The position numbers and the translations under genes are program-made. A DNA stretch of 64,000 bases from Variovorax paradoxus B4 (GTDB lineage Bacteria > Pseudomonadota > Gammaproteobacteria > Burkholderiales > Burkholderiaceae_C): positions 1,116,001-1,180,000 of the forward strand of contig NC_022234.1 in the NCBI RefSeq assembly GCF_000463015.1, in the 5' to 3' direction. This document shows, piece by piece, positions 48,513 through 56,674 of the stretch (the stretch's first letter is position 1; each line of letters starts with the position of its first letter). The notes under the pieces were generated by a model. The model ran no database searches and was not told where the DNA came from. It worked only from the letters and a program-made list of their open reading frames with translations.

Positions 48513-49379
48513 ATGGATCTCGCGTTCGTCGTCCTCATCCAGGTGCTCTACGCGGTGGCGAGCCTGGTCATCGTCTCGGCCGGGCTGGCCGTCATCTTCG
48601 GGATGATGAAGGTCATCAACCTCGCGCACGGCGAGTTCATGATGCTCGGCGCCTATGCCGTCATCGCGGCGCTCAAGCTCGGCATCAACCTGTGGATCGC
48701 GATCTTCGTCGTCGCGCCGATCGCAGTGGGCGTCGTCGGCGTGGTGCTGGAGCGGCTGGTCATCCGGCGCCTGTACGGCCGCATGGTCGACACCATGCTG
48801 GCCACCTGGGGGCTGTCGCTGCTGCTGGTGGGCATCGTCACCTCGGTGGCGGGCAACACCACCGCCGGCGTCTCGGCGCCGCTCGGCAGCTTCTCGGTCG
48901 GCGCCTACTCGGTCAGCGGCTACACGCTGGTGATCATCGCGGTGGCCGTGGCGCTCGCACTCGCGATCCGCTTCGTGCTCACGCGCACGCAGCTCGGCCT
49001 GATCGCGCGCGGCACCATGCAGAAGCCCGACATGGCGAACGCGCTGGGCATCAGCCCGAGCCGCGTGTACTCGGTCACCTTCGCGGTCGGCGCCGCGCTC
49101 TCCGGCCTGGCCGGCGGGCTGCTCGCGCCGTTGACCGGGGTGGTGCCGACCATGGGCGCGGCCTTCGTGGCCAAGGCCTTCATCACCGTGATCGGCGGCG
49201 GGCCGGCCATCCTCGCGGGCCTGCTCGGCGCCTCCGGCCTGTTCGGTGCCATCAACCAGCTCGCGACCTTCGCGACCACGCCGGTGCTCGGCGAGGTGGC
49301 GCTGCTCGTCGCGGCCATCGTGATGCTGCGGCTGCTGCCGCAAGGCATCACCGGACGTTTCTTCAAGGGGTCCCTGTGA
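48513..49379 (+). CDS. ABC transporter permease, LivH/UrtB type
   Basis: This 288-residue inner-membrane protein has about eight hydrophobic helices. Family marks are GMMKVINLAHGEFMMLGAY near the N-terminus, GRMVDTMLATWGLSLLL, RGTMQKPDMANALGISPSRVY, the cytoplasmic coupling loop, and FITVIGGGPAILAGLLGA. It is half of the membrane channel with the LivM-type gene. Its stop overlaps the next GTG start (GTGA), indicating coupled translation. Confidence 0.92.
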   Translation: MDLAFVVLIQVLYAVASLVIVSAGLAVIFGMMKVINLAHGEFMMLGAYAVIAALKLGINLWIAIFVVAPIAVGVVGVVLERLVIRRLYGRMVDTMLATWGLSLLLVGIVTSVAGNTTAGVSAPLGSFSVGAYSVSGYTLVIIAVAVALALAIRFVLTRTQLGLIARGTMQKPDMANALGISPSRVYSVTFAVGAALSGLAGGLLAPLTGVVPTMGAAFVAKAFITVIGGGPAILAGLLGASGLFGAINQLATFATTPVLGEVALLVAAIVMLRLLPQGITGRFFKGSL

Positions 49380-50464
49380 ACCGTTTTGCCAAGTCCTGGG
49401 CCAGCGCGGCGGTCAGCCTGGCGGTGGGCATCGCGCTGCTCTTCGGCCTGCCCGGCGTGATGGACGACTACACGCTGATCGAGGTCACGATCTACGCCGT
49501 CATGTCGATCCTCGGTGTGAGCCTGGCCTTCATCTGGGGCTTCGGCGGCATCCTGTGCTTCGGCCAGGCCGCTTTCTTCGGCCTGGGCTCGTACACCTAC
49601 GCGATCGCGGTGATGAACATGGGCGACAGCACCGTGCCCTTCCTGCTCGCGATCGTGGTGCCGGCGCTGTTCGCCGCGCTGCTGGGCTACGTGATCTTCT
49701 ACGGCCGGCTGTCGGACGTGTACATGGGCGTGATCACGCTCACCGTCACGCTGATCCTGTTCAACCTGGTCAACTCCACCGCCGGGCCCGAGTGGCGCAT
49801 CGGCAGCGCGCCGCTGGGCGGCTTCAACGGCATCCCGGCGATACCGACGCTCAACTGGCCCGGTCAGCAGGACGAGGTGCTGACGCCGAAGGACCTGTTC
49901 TACGTCACCTTCACCTGCCTGCTGCTGGTCTACCTGGGACTGCGCGTGCTGATCGCCTCCAAGATCGGCCGCGTGATCGTGGCGGCCAAGGAGAACGAGC
50001 AGCGCGTGCTGCTCCTGGGCTACGACGCGCGCGTCTACAAGCTCTTCAGCTTCACGCTGGGCGGCGCGATCGCGGGCCTGGCGGGCTGCCTGTTCGCGAA
50101 CTGGGGCGCGTTCACGAGCCCGACCATCTTCGGCCTTGCGCAGTCGGCGCAGATCATCATCTGGGTCATCGTCGGCGGCCTGGGCACGCTGGTCGGGCCG
50201 ATCGTCGGCTGCGTCGCGATCCAGTGGCTCACCTCGCAGATCGGCACGCAGCAGGCCTTCAACGCGAACCTGGTGCTCGGCGCCATCCTGGTGGTCTTCG
50301 TGCTGCTGGTGCCGCGCGGCATCGTGCCGACCCTCGGCGACCTGATCGACATGGCGTGGCGGCGCTGGCGCAAGGCGCCAGCCCACGCGCCGAAAGTGGC
50401 CATGCCCGCGGCGGCTCCGACGGAACCGCCGCGCGCGCTGGCCGCGACGGAGACGGCGCCATGA
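49376..50464 (+). CDS. ABC transporter permease, LivM/UrtC type
   Basis: This 362-residue inner-membrane protein starts with GTG, 6 nt after AAGGGG. It has about ten hydrophobic segments with the family marks FIWGFGGILCFGQAAFFGLGSY, the coupling loop VIVAAKENEQRVLLLGYDARVYKL, and IIIWVIVGGLGTLVGPIVG. A cytoplasmic Ala/Pro-rich tail (KAPAHAPKVAMPAA) follows. It overlaps both neighbours by 4 bp (GTGA and ATGA). Together with the 48513 gene it forms the transport path for the amide-type substrate. Confidence 0.92.
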   Translation: MNRFAKSWASAAVSLAVGIALLFGLPGVMDDYTLIEVTIYAVMSILGVSLAFIWGFGGILCFGQAAFFGLGSYTYAIAVMNMGDSTVPFLLAIVVPALFAALLGYVIFYGRLSDVYMGVITLTVTLILFNLVNSTAGPEWRIGSAPLGGFNGIPAIPTLNWPGQQDEVLTPKDLFYVTFTCLLLVYLGLRVLIASKIGRVIVAAKENEQRVLLLGYDARVYKLFSFTLGGAIAGLAGCLFANWGAFTSPTIFGLAQSAQIIIWVIVGGLGTLVGPIVGCVAIQWLTSQIGTQQAFNANLVLGAILVVFVLLVPRGIVPTLGDLIDMAWRRWRKAPAHAPKVAMPAAAPTEPPRALAATETAP

Positions 50465-51180
50465 GCACGCCCCTGATCGAGACGCGCAACCTCAACGTGC
50501 GCTTCGGCGGCGTGCATGCCACGCGCGACGTCAACTTCACCCTGGCCGAGGCCGAGCTGCGCTGCGTGATCGGCCCCAACGGCGCCGGCAAGAGCACCTT
50601 CTTCAAGCTGCTGACCGGCCAGGTCAAGCCGACCTCGGGCCAGATCCTGTTCCGCGGCCAGGACATCTCGAAGATGCAGCCGCACGACCCGGGCCGCCTG
50701 GGGATCGGCATCAAGACCCAGGTGCCCAGCCTGTTCAACGGCCTGAGCGTGTGGGAGAACGTCTGGCTCTCGGCGCGGCGCCTGAACAGCACCGCGCAGG
50801 CCGACCGCATCACGCGCGAGACGCTCGAGCGCGTGGGCATGCACGCCTGGCGCGACGTCACGGCGGGCCGTCTGGCGCACGGCATGCGGCAGTGGGTGGA
50901 GATCGGCGTGGTGATCGCGGCCGACCCGCCGCTGATCCTGCTCGACGAGCCGGCCGCCGGCATGAGCGACGCCGAGGTGGCGCGCACGGCCGAGCTCATC
51001 CTGGAGATCAACCGCCAGCATGCGCTGGTGGTGGTGGAGCACGACATGAACTTCATCCGCATGATCGCCAAGAAGGTGACGGTGCTGCACCAGGGCGCCG
51101 TGATCAAGGAGGACACGCCGGACCGCATCATGAGCGACCCGCTGATCCAGCAGATCTACCTCGGCAAGAAGCCGCACTGA
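50461..51180 (+). CDS. ABC transporter ATPase, LivG/UrtD type
   Basis: This 239-residue ATPase has Walker A GPNGAGKSTFF, the Q-loop region KTQVPSLFNGLSVWEN, a signature replaced by LAHGMRQWVEIG (the usual LSGGQ is changed to AHGMRQ, as in several UrtD relatives), Walker B PPLILLDEPAAGMS and the switch His in VVVEHDMNFI. It starts at ATG 50461 overlapping the permease stop. It powers the transporter with the second ATPase. Confidence 0.92.
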   Translation: MSTPLIETRNLNVRFGGVHATRDVNFTLAEAELRCVIGPNGAGKSTFFKLLTGQVKPTSGQILFRGQDISKMQPHDPGRLGIGIKTQVPSLFNGLSVWENVWLSARRLNSTAQADRITRETLERVGMHAWRDVTAGRLAHGMRQWVEIGVVIAADPPLILLDEPAAGMSDAEVARTAELILEINRQHALVVVEHDMNFIRMIAKKVTVLHQGAVIKEDTPDRIMSDPLIQQIYLGKKPH

Positions 51181-51195
51181 ACCCGAAAGGCGCGC

Positions 51196-51900
51196 ATGCT
51201 CGAAGTCACGGGTCTCCATGCCGGCTACGGGGCCATCCCGGTGCTGCACGATGTTTCGCTCACCATCGCACGGGGCGAGTCGGTGGGCATCCTGGGCCAC
51301 AACGGCATGGGCAAGACCACGCTGCTGCGCACGCTGATCGGCGCGCTGCGCGCTACTGCCGGCATGGTGCGCTTCGACGGCGCCGACATCACGCGCCATG
51401 CGCCGCACGCGCGGGCGCGCCTGGGCATGGCCTATGTGCCGCAGGGGCGCGAGATCTTTCCGGCGCTCAGCGCGATGGACAACCTGCGCATGGGCCTGGT
51501 GAAGACAGGCGAGCGCACGACGGACACCATCGAGGCGCTGCTGGAAGATTTTCCGCGCCTGAAGCCGCTGCTCGAGCGGCCCGGCGGTTCGCTCTCGGGC
51601 GGCGAGCAGCAGCTGCTGGCGCTGGCGCGCGCGCTGGCCGGCAAGCCCACGCTGCTCTTGCTCGACGAGCCGACCGAAGGCATCCAGCCTTCGATCATCG
51701 AGGAGATCGCCGAGACGCTGGCCGCGCTGCGCGACCGCATGAAGCTCACGATCGTGCTGGTGGAGCAGAACCTCGAATTCATCGCGGCCGTGTCGCAGCG
51801 CGTGCTGGTCATCAAGCGCGGCCAGATCGGCGGCGAGATCCCGCGCGAGCACCTCGGCGATTTCGAAATCATGAGCCAATACACAGGAGTCCACGGATGA
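51196..51900 (+). CDS. ABC transporter ATPase, LivF/UrtE type
   Basis: This 234-residue ATPase has Walker A GHNGMGKTTLL, Q loop YVPQGREIFPALS, signature SLSGGEQQLLALARAL, Walker B LLLLDEPTEGIQPS and switch VLVEQNLEFI. PTEGIQPSI is the LivF/UrtE form. It lies 15 bp after the first ATPase, and its stop overlaps the second amidase start by 4 bp (ATGA). Confidence 0.93.
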   Translation: MLEVTGLHAGYGAIPVLHDVSLTIARGESVGILGHNGMGKTTLLRTLIGALRATAGMVRFDGADITRHAPHARARLGMAYVPQGREIFPALSAMDNLRMGLVKTGERTTDTIEALLEDFPRLKPLLERPGGSLSGGEQQLLALARALAGKPTLLLLDEPTEGIQPSIIEEIAETLAALRDRMKLTIVLVEQNLEFIAAVSQRVLVIKRGQIGGEIPREHLGDFEIMSQYTGVHG

Positions 51901-53294
51901 GCAACGAACTGCATTACCTCGAGCTGGTCGACGTCGGCCGGCGCATCCAGCGCCAGGCGCTCTCGCCGGTCGAGGTCACGCAAGCGCAGCTCGCGCGCAT
52001 CGAAAAGGTCGACGGCGCGCTCAAGAGCTATGTGATCGTGATGGCCGAACAGGCGCTGGCCGACGCGCGCCGCGCCGAGGCCGAGATCGCCCGGGGCGAG
52101 ATCCGCGGGCCGCTGCACGGCGTGCCGGTGGCGGTGAAGGACCTGTGCTGGACAAAAGGCGTGGCCACCACCGCCGGCATGACGCTCTACCGCGACTTCG
52201 TGCCCACCGAGGACGGCACCGCCGTGCGCAAGCTGCGCGAAGCCGGGGCCGTGATCCTCGGCAAGCTGCAGCTCACCGAGAGCGCCTACGCCGACCACCA
52301 CCCCAGCGTCACGCCGCCGGCCAATCCGTGGAACGCGGCGCACTGGTCGGGTGCCTCGTCGAGCGGCTCGGGCGTGGCCACGGCCGCAGGGCTGTGCTAT
52401 GGCTCGCTCGGCACCGACACCGGCGGCTCGATCCGCTTTCCGTCCTCCGCCAATGGCCTCACCGGCCTGAAGCCGACCTGGGGCCGCGTGAGCCGCCATG
52501 GCGCCTTCGAGCTGGCCGCCACGCTCGACCACATCGGCCCGATGACGCGCAGCGCGGCCGATGCGGGTGCGATGCTCGGCGCCATCGCGGGGGCCGATCC
52601 GAAAGACCCGACCGCGAGCCTCGCGGCCGTGCCCAACTACCTCGCGGGCATGGAGCGCGGCTTGCGCGGCCTGCGCGTGGGCATCGACGCGCGCTGGAAC
52701 GGGGAGGGCGTCGATGCGGCCACCGCGCAGGTGATGGAAGGCGCGCTCGCGGCCGTGCGCGAACTCGGCGCCGAGGTGCGCCACGTGACCTTCCCCGACC
52801 CGGCGCAGGTCATCGCCGACTGGTTCCCGCTCTGCGGCATCGAGGCGGCCGTGGTGCACGAGTCGACCTATCCTGCACGCAAGCAGATGTACGGCCCCGC
52901 GCTCTCGGGCCTGCTCGACCTGGGCCGTGCGCAGAGCGGCATCGACTACCAGAAGATCGTGCTCCGCCGCCATGCCTTCAGCGGCAGGGTGCGCGAGATG
53001 TTCGAGGGCATCGACCTGCTGCTGATGCCCGCGCAGGGCGTCGCCTCGCCGACGCTCGAGCGCATGCTGAGCTTCGGCGAGGACGCCGGGCTGATGTCCG
53101 CGATGCTGCGCTACACCTGTCCGCTGGACATGAGCGGCAGCCCGACGATCACGCTGCCCGGCGGTTTCACCGATGCGGGCACGCCGGTCGCGTTCCAGTT
53201 CGTCGCGCGCCACTTCGAGGAAGAGCTGCTGGTGCGCGCCGGCTGGGCCTTCCAGCAGGCGACGGACTGGCACCGGCGGCATCCGGCGCTGTAG
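51897..53294 (+). CDS. Amidase signature-family hydrolase (second of two)
   Basis: This 465-residue amidase is closer to the GatA-like group than the first one: catalytic Lys in GVPVAVKDLCWTKG, cis-Ser in WSGASSSGSGVATAAG and nucleophile Ser in GTDTGGSIRFPSSANGLTGLKPTWG. It overlaps the transporter ATPase gene and follows an AGGAG site. Two distinct amidases in one operon suggest a substrate with two amide bonds, or stepwise use of related amides. It lacks the C-terminal GatA tail, and gatB/gatC are absent here, so tRNA amidation is not its role. Confidence 0.9.
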   Translation: MSNELHYLELVDVGRRIQRQALSPVEVTQAQLARIEKVDGALKSYVIVMAEQALADARRAEAEIARGEIRGPLHGVPVAVKDLCWTKGVATTAGMTLYRDFVPTEDGTAVRKLREAGAVILGKLQLTESAYADHHPSVTPPANPWNAAHWSGASSSGSGVATAAGLCYGSLGTDTGGSIRFPSSANGLTGLKPTWGRVSRHGAFELAATLDHIGPMTRSAADAGAMLGAIAGADPKDPTASLAAVPNYLAGMERGLRGLRVGIDARWNGEGVDAATAQVMEGALAAVRELGAEVRHVTFPDPAQVIADWFPLCGIEAAVVHESTYPARKQMYGPALSGLLDLGRAQSGIDYQKIVLRRHAFSGRVREMFEGIDLLLMPAQGVASPTLERMLSFGEDAGLMSAMLRYTCPLDMSGSPTITLPGGFTDAGTPVAFQFVARHFEEELLVRAGWAFQQATDWHRRHPAL

Positions 53295-53304
53295 CGCTTC
53301 CTTC

Positions 53305-54882
53305 ATGTACGACACGATCATCGTCGGCGCGGGTTCCGCGGGCTGCGTGCTGGCCAACCGGCTGTCGGCCGATCCGGCGCGCAAGGTGCTGCTGCTGGAG
53401 GCCGGCCGCGCGGCCCCGCGCAACGCCGACATCCCCGCCCACTGGCCGCTGATGCTCGACACCGAGGTCGACTGGGGTTTCCACACCGTGCCCCAGGCCG
53501 GCTGCCGCATGCGGCGCATGTACTGGCCGCGCGGCCGGATGATCGGCGGCTCGGGCGCGCTCAACGCCATGATCTACATGCGCGGCGTGCCGTCCGACTA
53601 CGCGCGCTGGGAGGCGGCGGGCTGTCCGGGCTGGGGCTGGCGCGAGGTGCTGCCGGCCTTCAGGAAGTCCGAGCGCAACCTGCGCTGGACCGGCTCGCCG
53701 CTGCATGGCGCCGAGGGTGAACTGGTGATCTCGGACGTCGCCCACATCGATCCCGTGGAGCGCCTGTGGCTCGACGCCGCGCAGGCCGCGGGGCTGCCGC
53801 CCAATGAAGATTTCAACGGCGATGCGCAAGAGGGCGTCGGCCTGTTCCAGGCGACGCTCAAGGACGGCGAGCGCTTCGGCACCGGCAAGGCCTTTCTCCA
53901 GCCTGCGCTCGCGCGGCCCAACCTCACGGTGCGCACCGGCGCCGTGCTGCTGCGCGCGCGCTTCAGGGGCACGCGCGCGACCGGCGTGGCGTTCCTGGAC
54001 AACGGTGTGCCGCACACGGCCGAGGCGTCTTCCGAGGTTGTGCTCTGCGCCGGTGCCATCGGCTCGCCGCAACTTCTGCTGCATTCGGGCATCGGTCCGG
54101 CCGACGAGCTCGCGGCGCTCGGCATCCGTGCGCTGCTCGACCTGCCCGGCGTGGGCCGCAACCTGCAGGACCACATCAATTGCCCCGTGAGCTTCGCGAC
54201 CACGCGGCGCTTCGGCATTGCACAGGCGAGCGCCGCGGAGGCTGCCGCCGACCTGGCGCAATGGGAGGCCACGCGCAGCGGACCGCTGAGTTCCAACTGG
54301 TCGGCCTGCGGCGGCTTCGCGCGCATCGGGGCAGAGGCCGAGGACCCCGACCTGCAGCTCTACTGCATCGCCGCGTCGCACCGCGACCATGCGCGCTACC
54401 AGTCGACGCAGCCCGGCATCACGCTGTTCTCGGTGGCGCAGCGGCCGCAAAGCCACGGCGTCCTGCGGCTGCGCTCGGCCGATCCGCTCGAGCAGCCCGC
54501 GATCGACCCGCGCTACTTCAGCGACCCCGAAGGCGCCGACCTGCGGCTGGTGGTCGAGGGCATCCGGCTGCAGCGGCGCATCGCGGCGCAGTCGCCGTTG
54601 CGCGAGGTGATTGCCGCGGAGTTCGAGGGCAGCGCTGCGGCCCGGTCGGACGAGGCGCTGGCCGAGTTCGTGCGCGCCCAGGCCACCACGCTCTATCACC
54701 CGACCAGCACCTGCAGCATGGGAACGCATGCCATGGCGGTGGTCGACCCGGCCTGCCGCGTGCATGGCACCGAGGGGCTCTACGTGGCCGACGCCTCGGT
54801 GTTCCCCTCGATGGTCTCGGGCAACACCAATGCACCGACGATCATGGTGGCCGAGCGCGCGGCCGGTTTCATCCTGCGCTGA
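53305..54882 (+). CDS. GMC-family flavin oxidoreductase (choline/alcohol dehydrogenase type)
   Basis: This 525-residue FAD enzyme has the Rossmann motif IIVGAGSAGCVLANRLS, the GMC signature 1 region PRGRMIGGSGALNAMIYMRG, signature 2 VVLCAGAIGSPQLLLHSGIG, and the C-terminal YHPTSTCSMGTHAM with GNTNAPTIMVAERAA, holding the active-site His and Asn. It oxidises a primary alcohol to an aldehyde. It begins 10 bp after the second amidase, so the amide substrate may release an amino-alcohol or alcohol that this enzyme oxidises. No aldehyde dehydrogenase follows. Confidence 0.9.
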   Translation: MYDTIIVGAGSAGCVLANRLSADPARKVLLLEAGRAAPRNADIPAHWPLMLDTEVDWGFHTVPQAGCRMRRMYWPRGRMIGGSGALNAMIYMRGVPSDYARWEAAGCPGWGWREVLPAFRKSERNLRWTGSPLHGAEGELVISDVAHIDPVERLWLDAAQAAGLPPNEDFNGDAQEGVGLFQATLKDGERFGTGKAFLQPALARPNLTVRTGAVLLRARFRGTRATGVAFLDNGVPHTAEASSEVVLCAGAIGSPQLLLHSGIGPADELAALGIRALLDLPGVGRNLQDHINCPVSFATTRRFGIAQASAAEAAADLAQWEATRSGPLSSNWSACGGFARIGAEAEDPDLQLYCIAASHRDHARYQSTQPGITLFSVAQRPQSHGVLRLRSADPLEQPAIDPRYFSDPEGADLRLVVEGIRLQRRIAAQSPLREVIAAEFEGSAAARSDEALAEFVRAQATTLYHPTSTCSMGTHAMAVVDPACRVHGTEGLYVADASVFPSMVSGNTNAPTIMVAERAAGFILR

Positions 54883-54889
54883 CGTCGTC

Positions 54890-54912
54890 CAGGCGCCGGG
54901 TCACGGCGCCTG
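54890..54912. terminator. Hairpin between convergent GMC and AraC genes
   Basis: CAGGCGCCG-ggtca-CGGCGCCTG makes a 9-bp GC-rich stem with a 5-nt loop. It starts 7 bp after the GMC stop and overlaps the last codons of the AraC gene. There is no U run, so it is a weak or bidirectional terminator at best. Confidence 0.4.
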
Positions 54913-55803
54913 CTGCCGCGCGTAGCGGCCCGGTGGTTGGCCCACGCAGCGCCTGAACGCCGTGCTGAACGTGCTGGCGCAGCCATAGCCGACGCGTTCG
55001 GCAACTTCTGCGATGCCGACGTCGTTGCGAGCGAGCAGATCCTTCGCGATGGCCATGCGCCAGCCAAGCAGGTACTCCATCGGCGGCAGGCCGACGGCGC
55101 GCGAGAAGCGATCGAAGAACGCCGAGCGCGACAGTGCGGCCTTCCTTGCGAGGTCGGCCACCGTCCACGAATGCGCGGGGTCGCCGTGAAGATGCCGCAG
55201 CGCGATCGACAGCCGCGGGTCTGCCAGGCCGCGAAGCAGCCCCGGCGGCGCGGCTTCGCCGGGCGTCGAGCGCAGAGCCTCGATCAGCAGCAGTTCGACA
55301 AGGCGTTCGAGCACGAGGTCGCGCCCCGGCTTCTGTTCGAGCGACTCCTCCCTCACGAGCTGCACCAGAACGGAAAGCCGCCCGATGTCGCGCACGTGCA
55401 GCAGCGTCGGAAGCAGCGACGCCAGCAGCGAGGCATCCGGCGAATCGAAGGCGAAGTAGCCGCCGAGCATCCGCATGTCGGGCGGGCCTTCGCGCCTGCC
55501 GTGGCGGATCTCGTCCGTCGGCGCGGGGGCCAGCTTGGGGTCCACGACGACCGGCACCGCCGGCTCAAGACCCGACATGGTGAATCCCGGTGTCGCCGGC
55601 ATGAGCACGAAGTCGCCGGCGACCAGGGCGAGGGGTTGCTGCCCGTCCACCGCAAGAACGCATTCGCCCTCGAGCATCGTGCAGAAGCTGGGCTCGCCGA
55701 AGGCCGAATAGCGCACCGCCCACGAACCGGCGCCGCTGATCACCTTCGCGTACACCGCGCGCGGGCGAAGCAGCTGGACGACTTGGGCGAGCGGATCAGC
55801 CAT
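54901..55803 (-). CDS. AraC-family regulator with cupin-type N-terminal domain
   Basis: This 300-residue regulator has an N-terminal cupin_6-type sensor (VYAKVISGAGSWAVRYSAFGEP, GECVLAVDGQQPLALVAGDFVLMP, PPDMRMLGGYFAFD) and two C-terminal HTH units (WTVADLARKAALSRSAFFDRFSRAVGLPPMEYLLGWRMA and EVAERVGYGCASTFSTAFRR). AGGAG lies 8 nt before ATG 55803. It is divergent from an SDR gene, the classic arrangement for this subgroup, and probably controls it. Confidence 0.9.
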   Translation of the reverse strand: MADPLAQVVQLLRPRAVYAKVISGAGSWAVRYSAFGEPSFCTMLEGECVLAVDGQQPLALVAGDFVLMPATPGFTMSGLEPAVPVVVDPKLAPAPTDEIRHGRREGPPDMRMLGGYFAFDSPDASLLASLLPTLLHVRDIGRLSVLVQLVREESLEQKPGRDLVLERLVELLLIEALRSTPGEAAPPGLLRGLADPRLSIALRHLHGDPAHSWTVADLARKAALSRSAFFDRFSRAVGLPPMEYLLGWRMAIAKDLLARNDVGIAEVAERVGYGCASTFSTAFRRCVGQPPGRYARQQAP

Positions 55804-55827
55804 GCAGGACTCCTGCAAACAAAGTAC

Positions 55828-55850
55828 GGACTCCGAATTATAGGAAGTCC
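55828..55850. promoter_or_regulatory. Putative AraC operator in the divergent AraC-SDR gap
   Basis: GGACT-n13-AGTCC is an inverted repeat in the 99-bp gap, around the A/T-rich core GAATTATAGGA that could be a -10 element. Confidence 0.4.
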
Positions 55851-55902
55851 TTCCGGCCGGCGATATCGTGACGCACCTCAACCCAAGCTCAAAGGAATTC
55901 CG

Positions 55903-56670
55903 ATGAAGACCATCCTGATCACCGGCTGCTCGTCCGGCTACGGCCTGGAAACCGCGCGCCACTTCCAGGCCCGGGGCTGGCAGGTGATCGCCACCATGCG
56001 GACGCCGCGCGCCGAACTCTTCCCGCTTTCGGAGCGCCTGCGCGTGCTGCCCCTGGATGTGACGAAGCCCGAAAGCATTGCCGCCGCGCTCGAAGCCGCC
56101 GGACCGATCGACGTCCTCGTGAACAACGCCGGCCTCGGACTCTTCGGGGCGTTCGAGGCGACGCCGATGGCCACCGTGCGCGACATCTTCGAAACGAACA
56201 CCTTCGGCACGATGGCGATGACCCAGGCCGTGCTGCCGCAGTTCCGGCGCCGCAGGTCGGGGCTGGTCATCAACGTGACGTCGAGCGTCACGCTCGCGCC
56301 GATGCCGCTCGTGGCGGCGTACACCGCGAGCAAGACCGCGATCGAGGGTTTCACGGCGTCGCTGGCGCTCGAGCTCGCCCCGTTCGACGTTCGGGTGAAG
56401 CTCGTCGAGCCCGGCTATGGGCCGGGCACGCGCTTCACGGCCAATGGGGCCGAGCGCATGCAAGGCCTGATTCCCGAGGCCTATGGCCCCTTCGCGCAGT
56501 CCATCTTCGCGGCGCTGGGGAGCCCGACGGCTGTGACCGCCGAGCCGGACGTGGCCGAGGCCGTGTGGCGCGCCGCGGGCGACCCCGCCGCAACGCTCCG
56601 GTATCCGGCGGGTGCCGACGCGATCGCGCTCGCCCGGAACGCCGCTGCCTTGCGCCAGTCCGGCGTGTGA
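55903..56670 (+). CDS. Short-chain dehydrogenase/reductase (SDR)
   Basis: This 255-residue classical SDR has the coenzyme motif ITGCSSGYGLETARHF, LVNNAGLG, catalytic Ser in VINVTSSVTLAP and YxxxK in YTASKTAIEGF. The Arg pair after the second beta strand (TMRTPRAELF) fits NADP(H). The substrate is unknown; close relatives are oxidoreductases under a divergent AraC regulator. The ATG is preceded by AAAGGAA. The end is 4 bp before the stop of the converging GGDEF-EAL gene. Confidence 0.9.
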   Translation: MKTILITGCSSGYGLETARHFQARGWQVIATMRTPRAELFPLSERLRVLPLDVTKPESIAAALEAAGPIDVLVNNAGLGLFGAFEATPMATVRDIFETNTFGTMAMTQAVLPQFRRRRSGLVINVTSSVTLAPMPLVAAYTASKTAIEGFTASLALELAPFDVRVKLVEPGYGPGTRFTANGAERMQGLIPEAYGPFAQSIFAALGSPTAVTAEPDVAEAVWRAAGDPAATLRYPAGADAIALARNAAALRQSGV

Positions 56671-56674
56671 AGGC

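Noticed and set aside
45477..49343. A 1288-codon open frame antisense to the amidase and binding-protein genes
   Set aside because: It is Arg/His/Gly/Asp-rich without any domain, and the plus-strand genes beneath have clear families, starts and ribosome sites. It is a shadow of high-GC codon bias.
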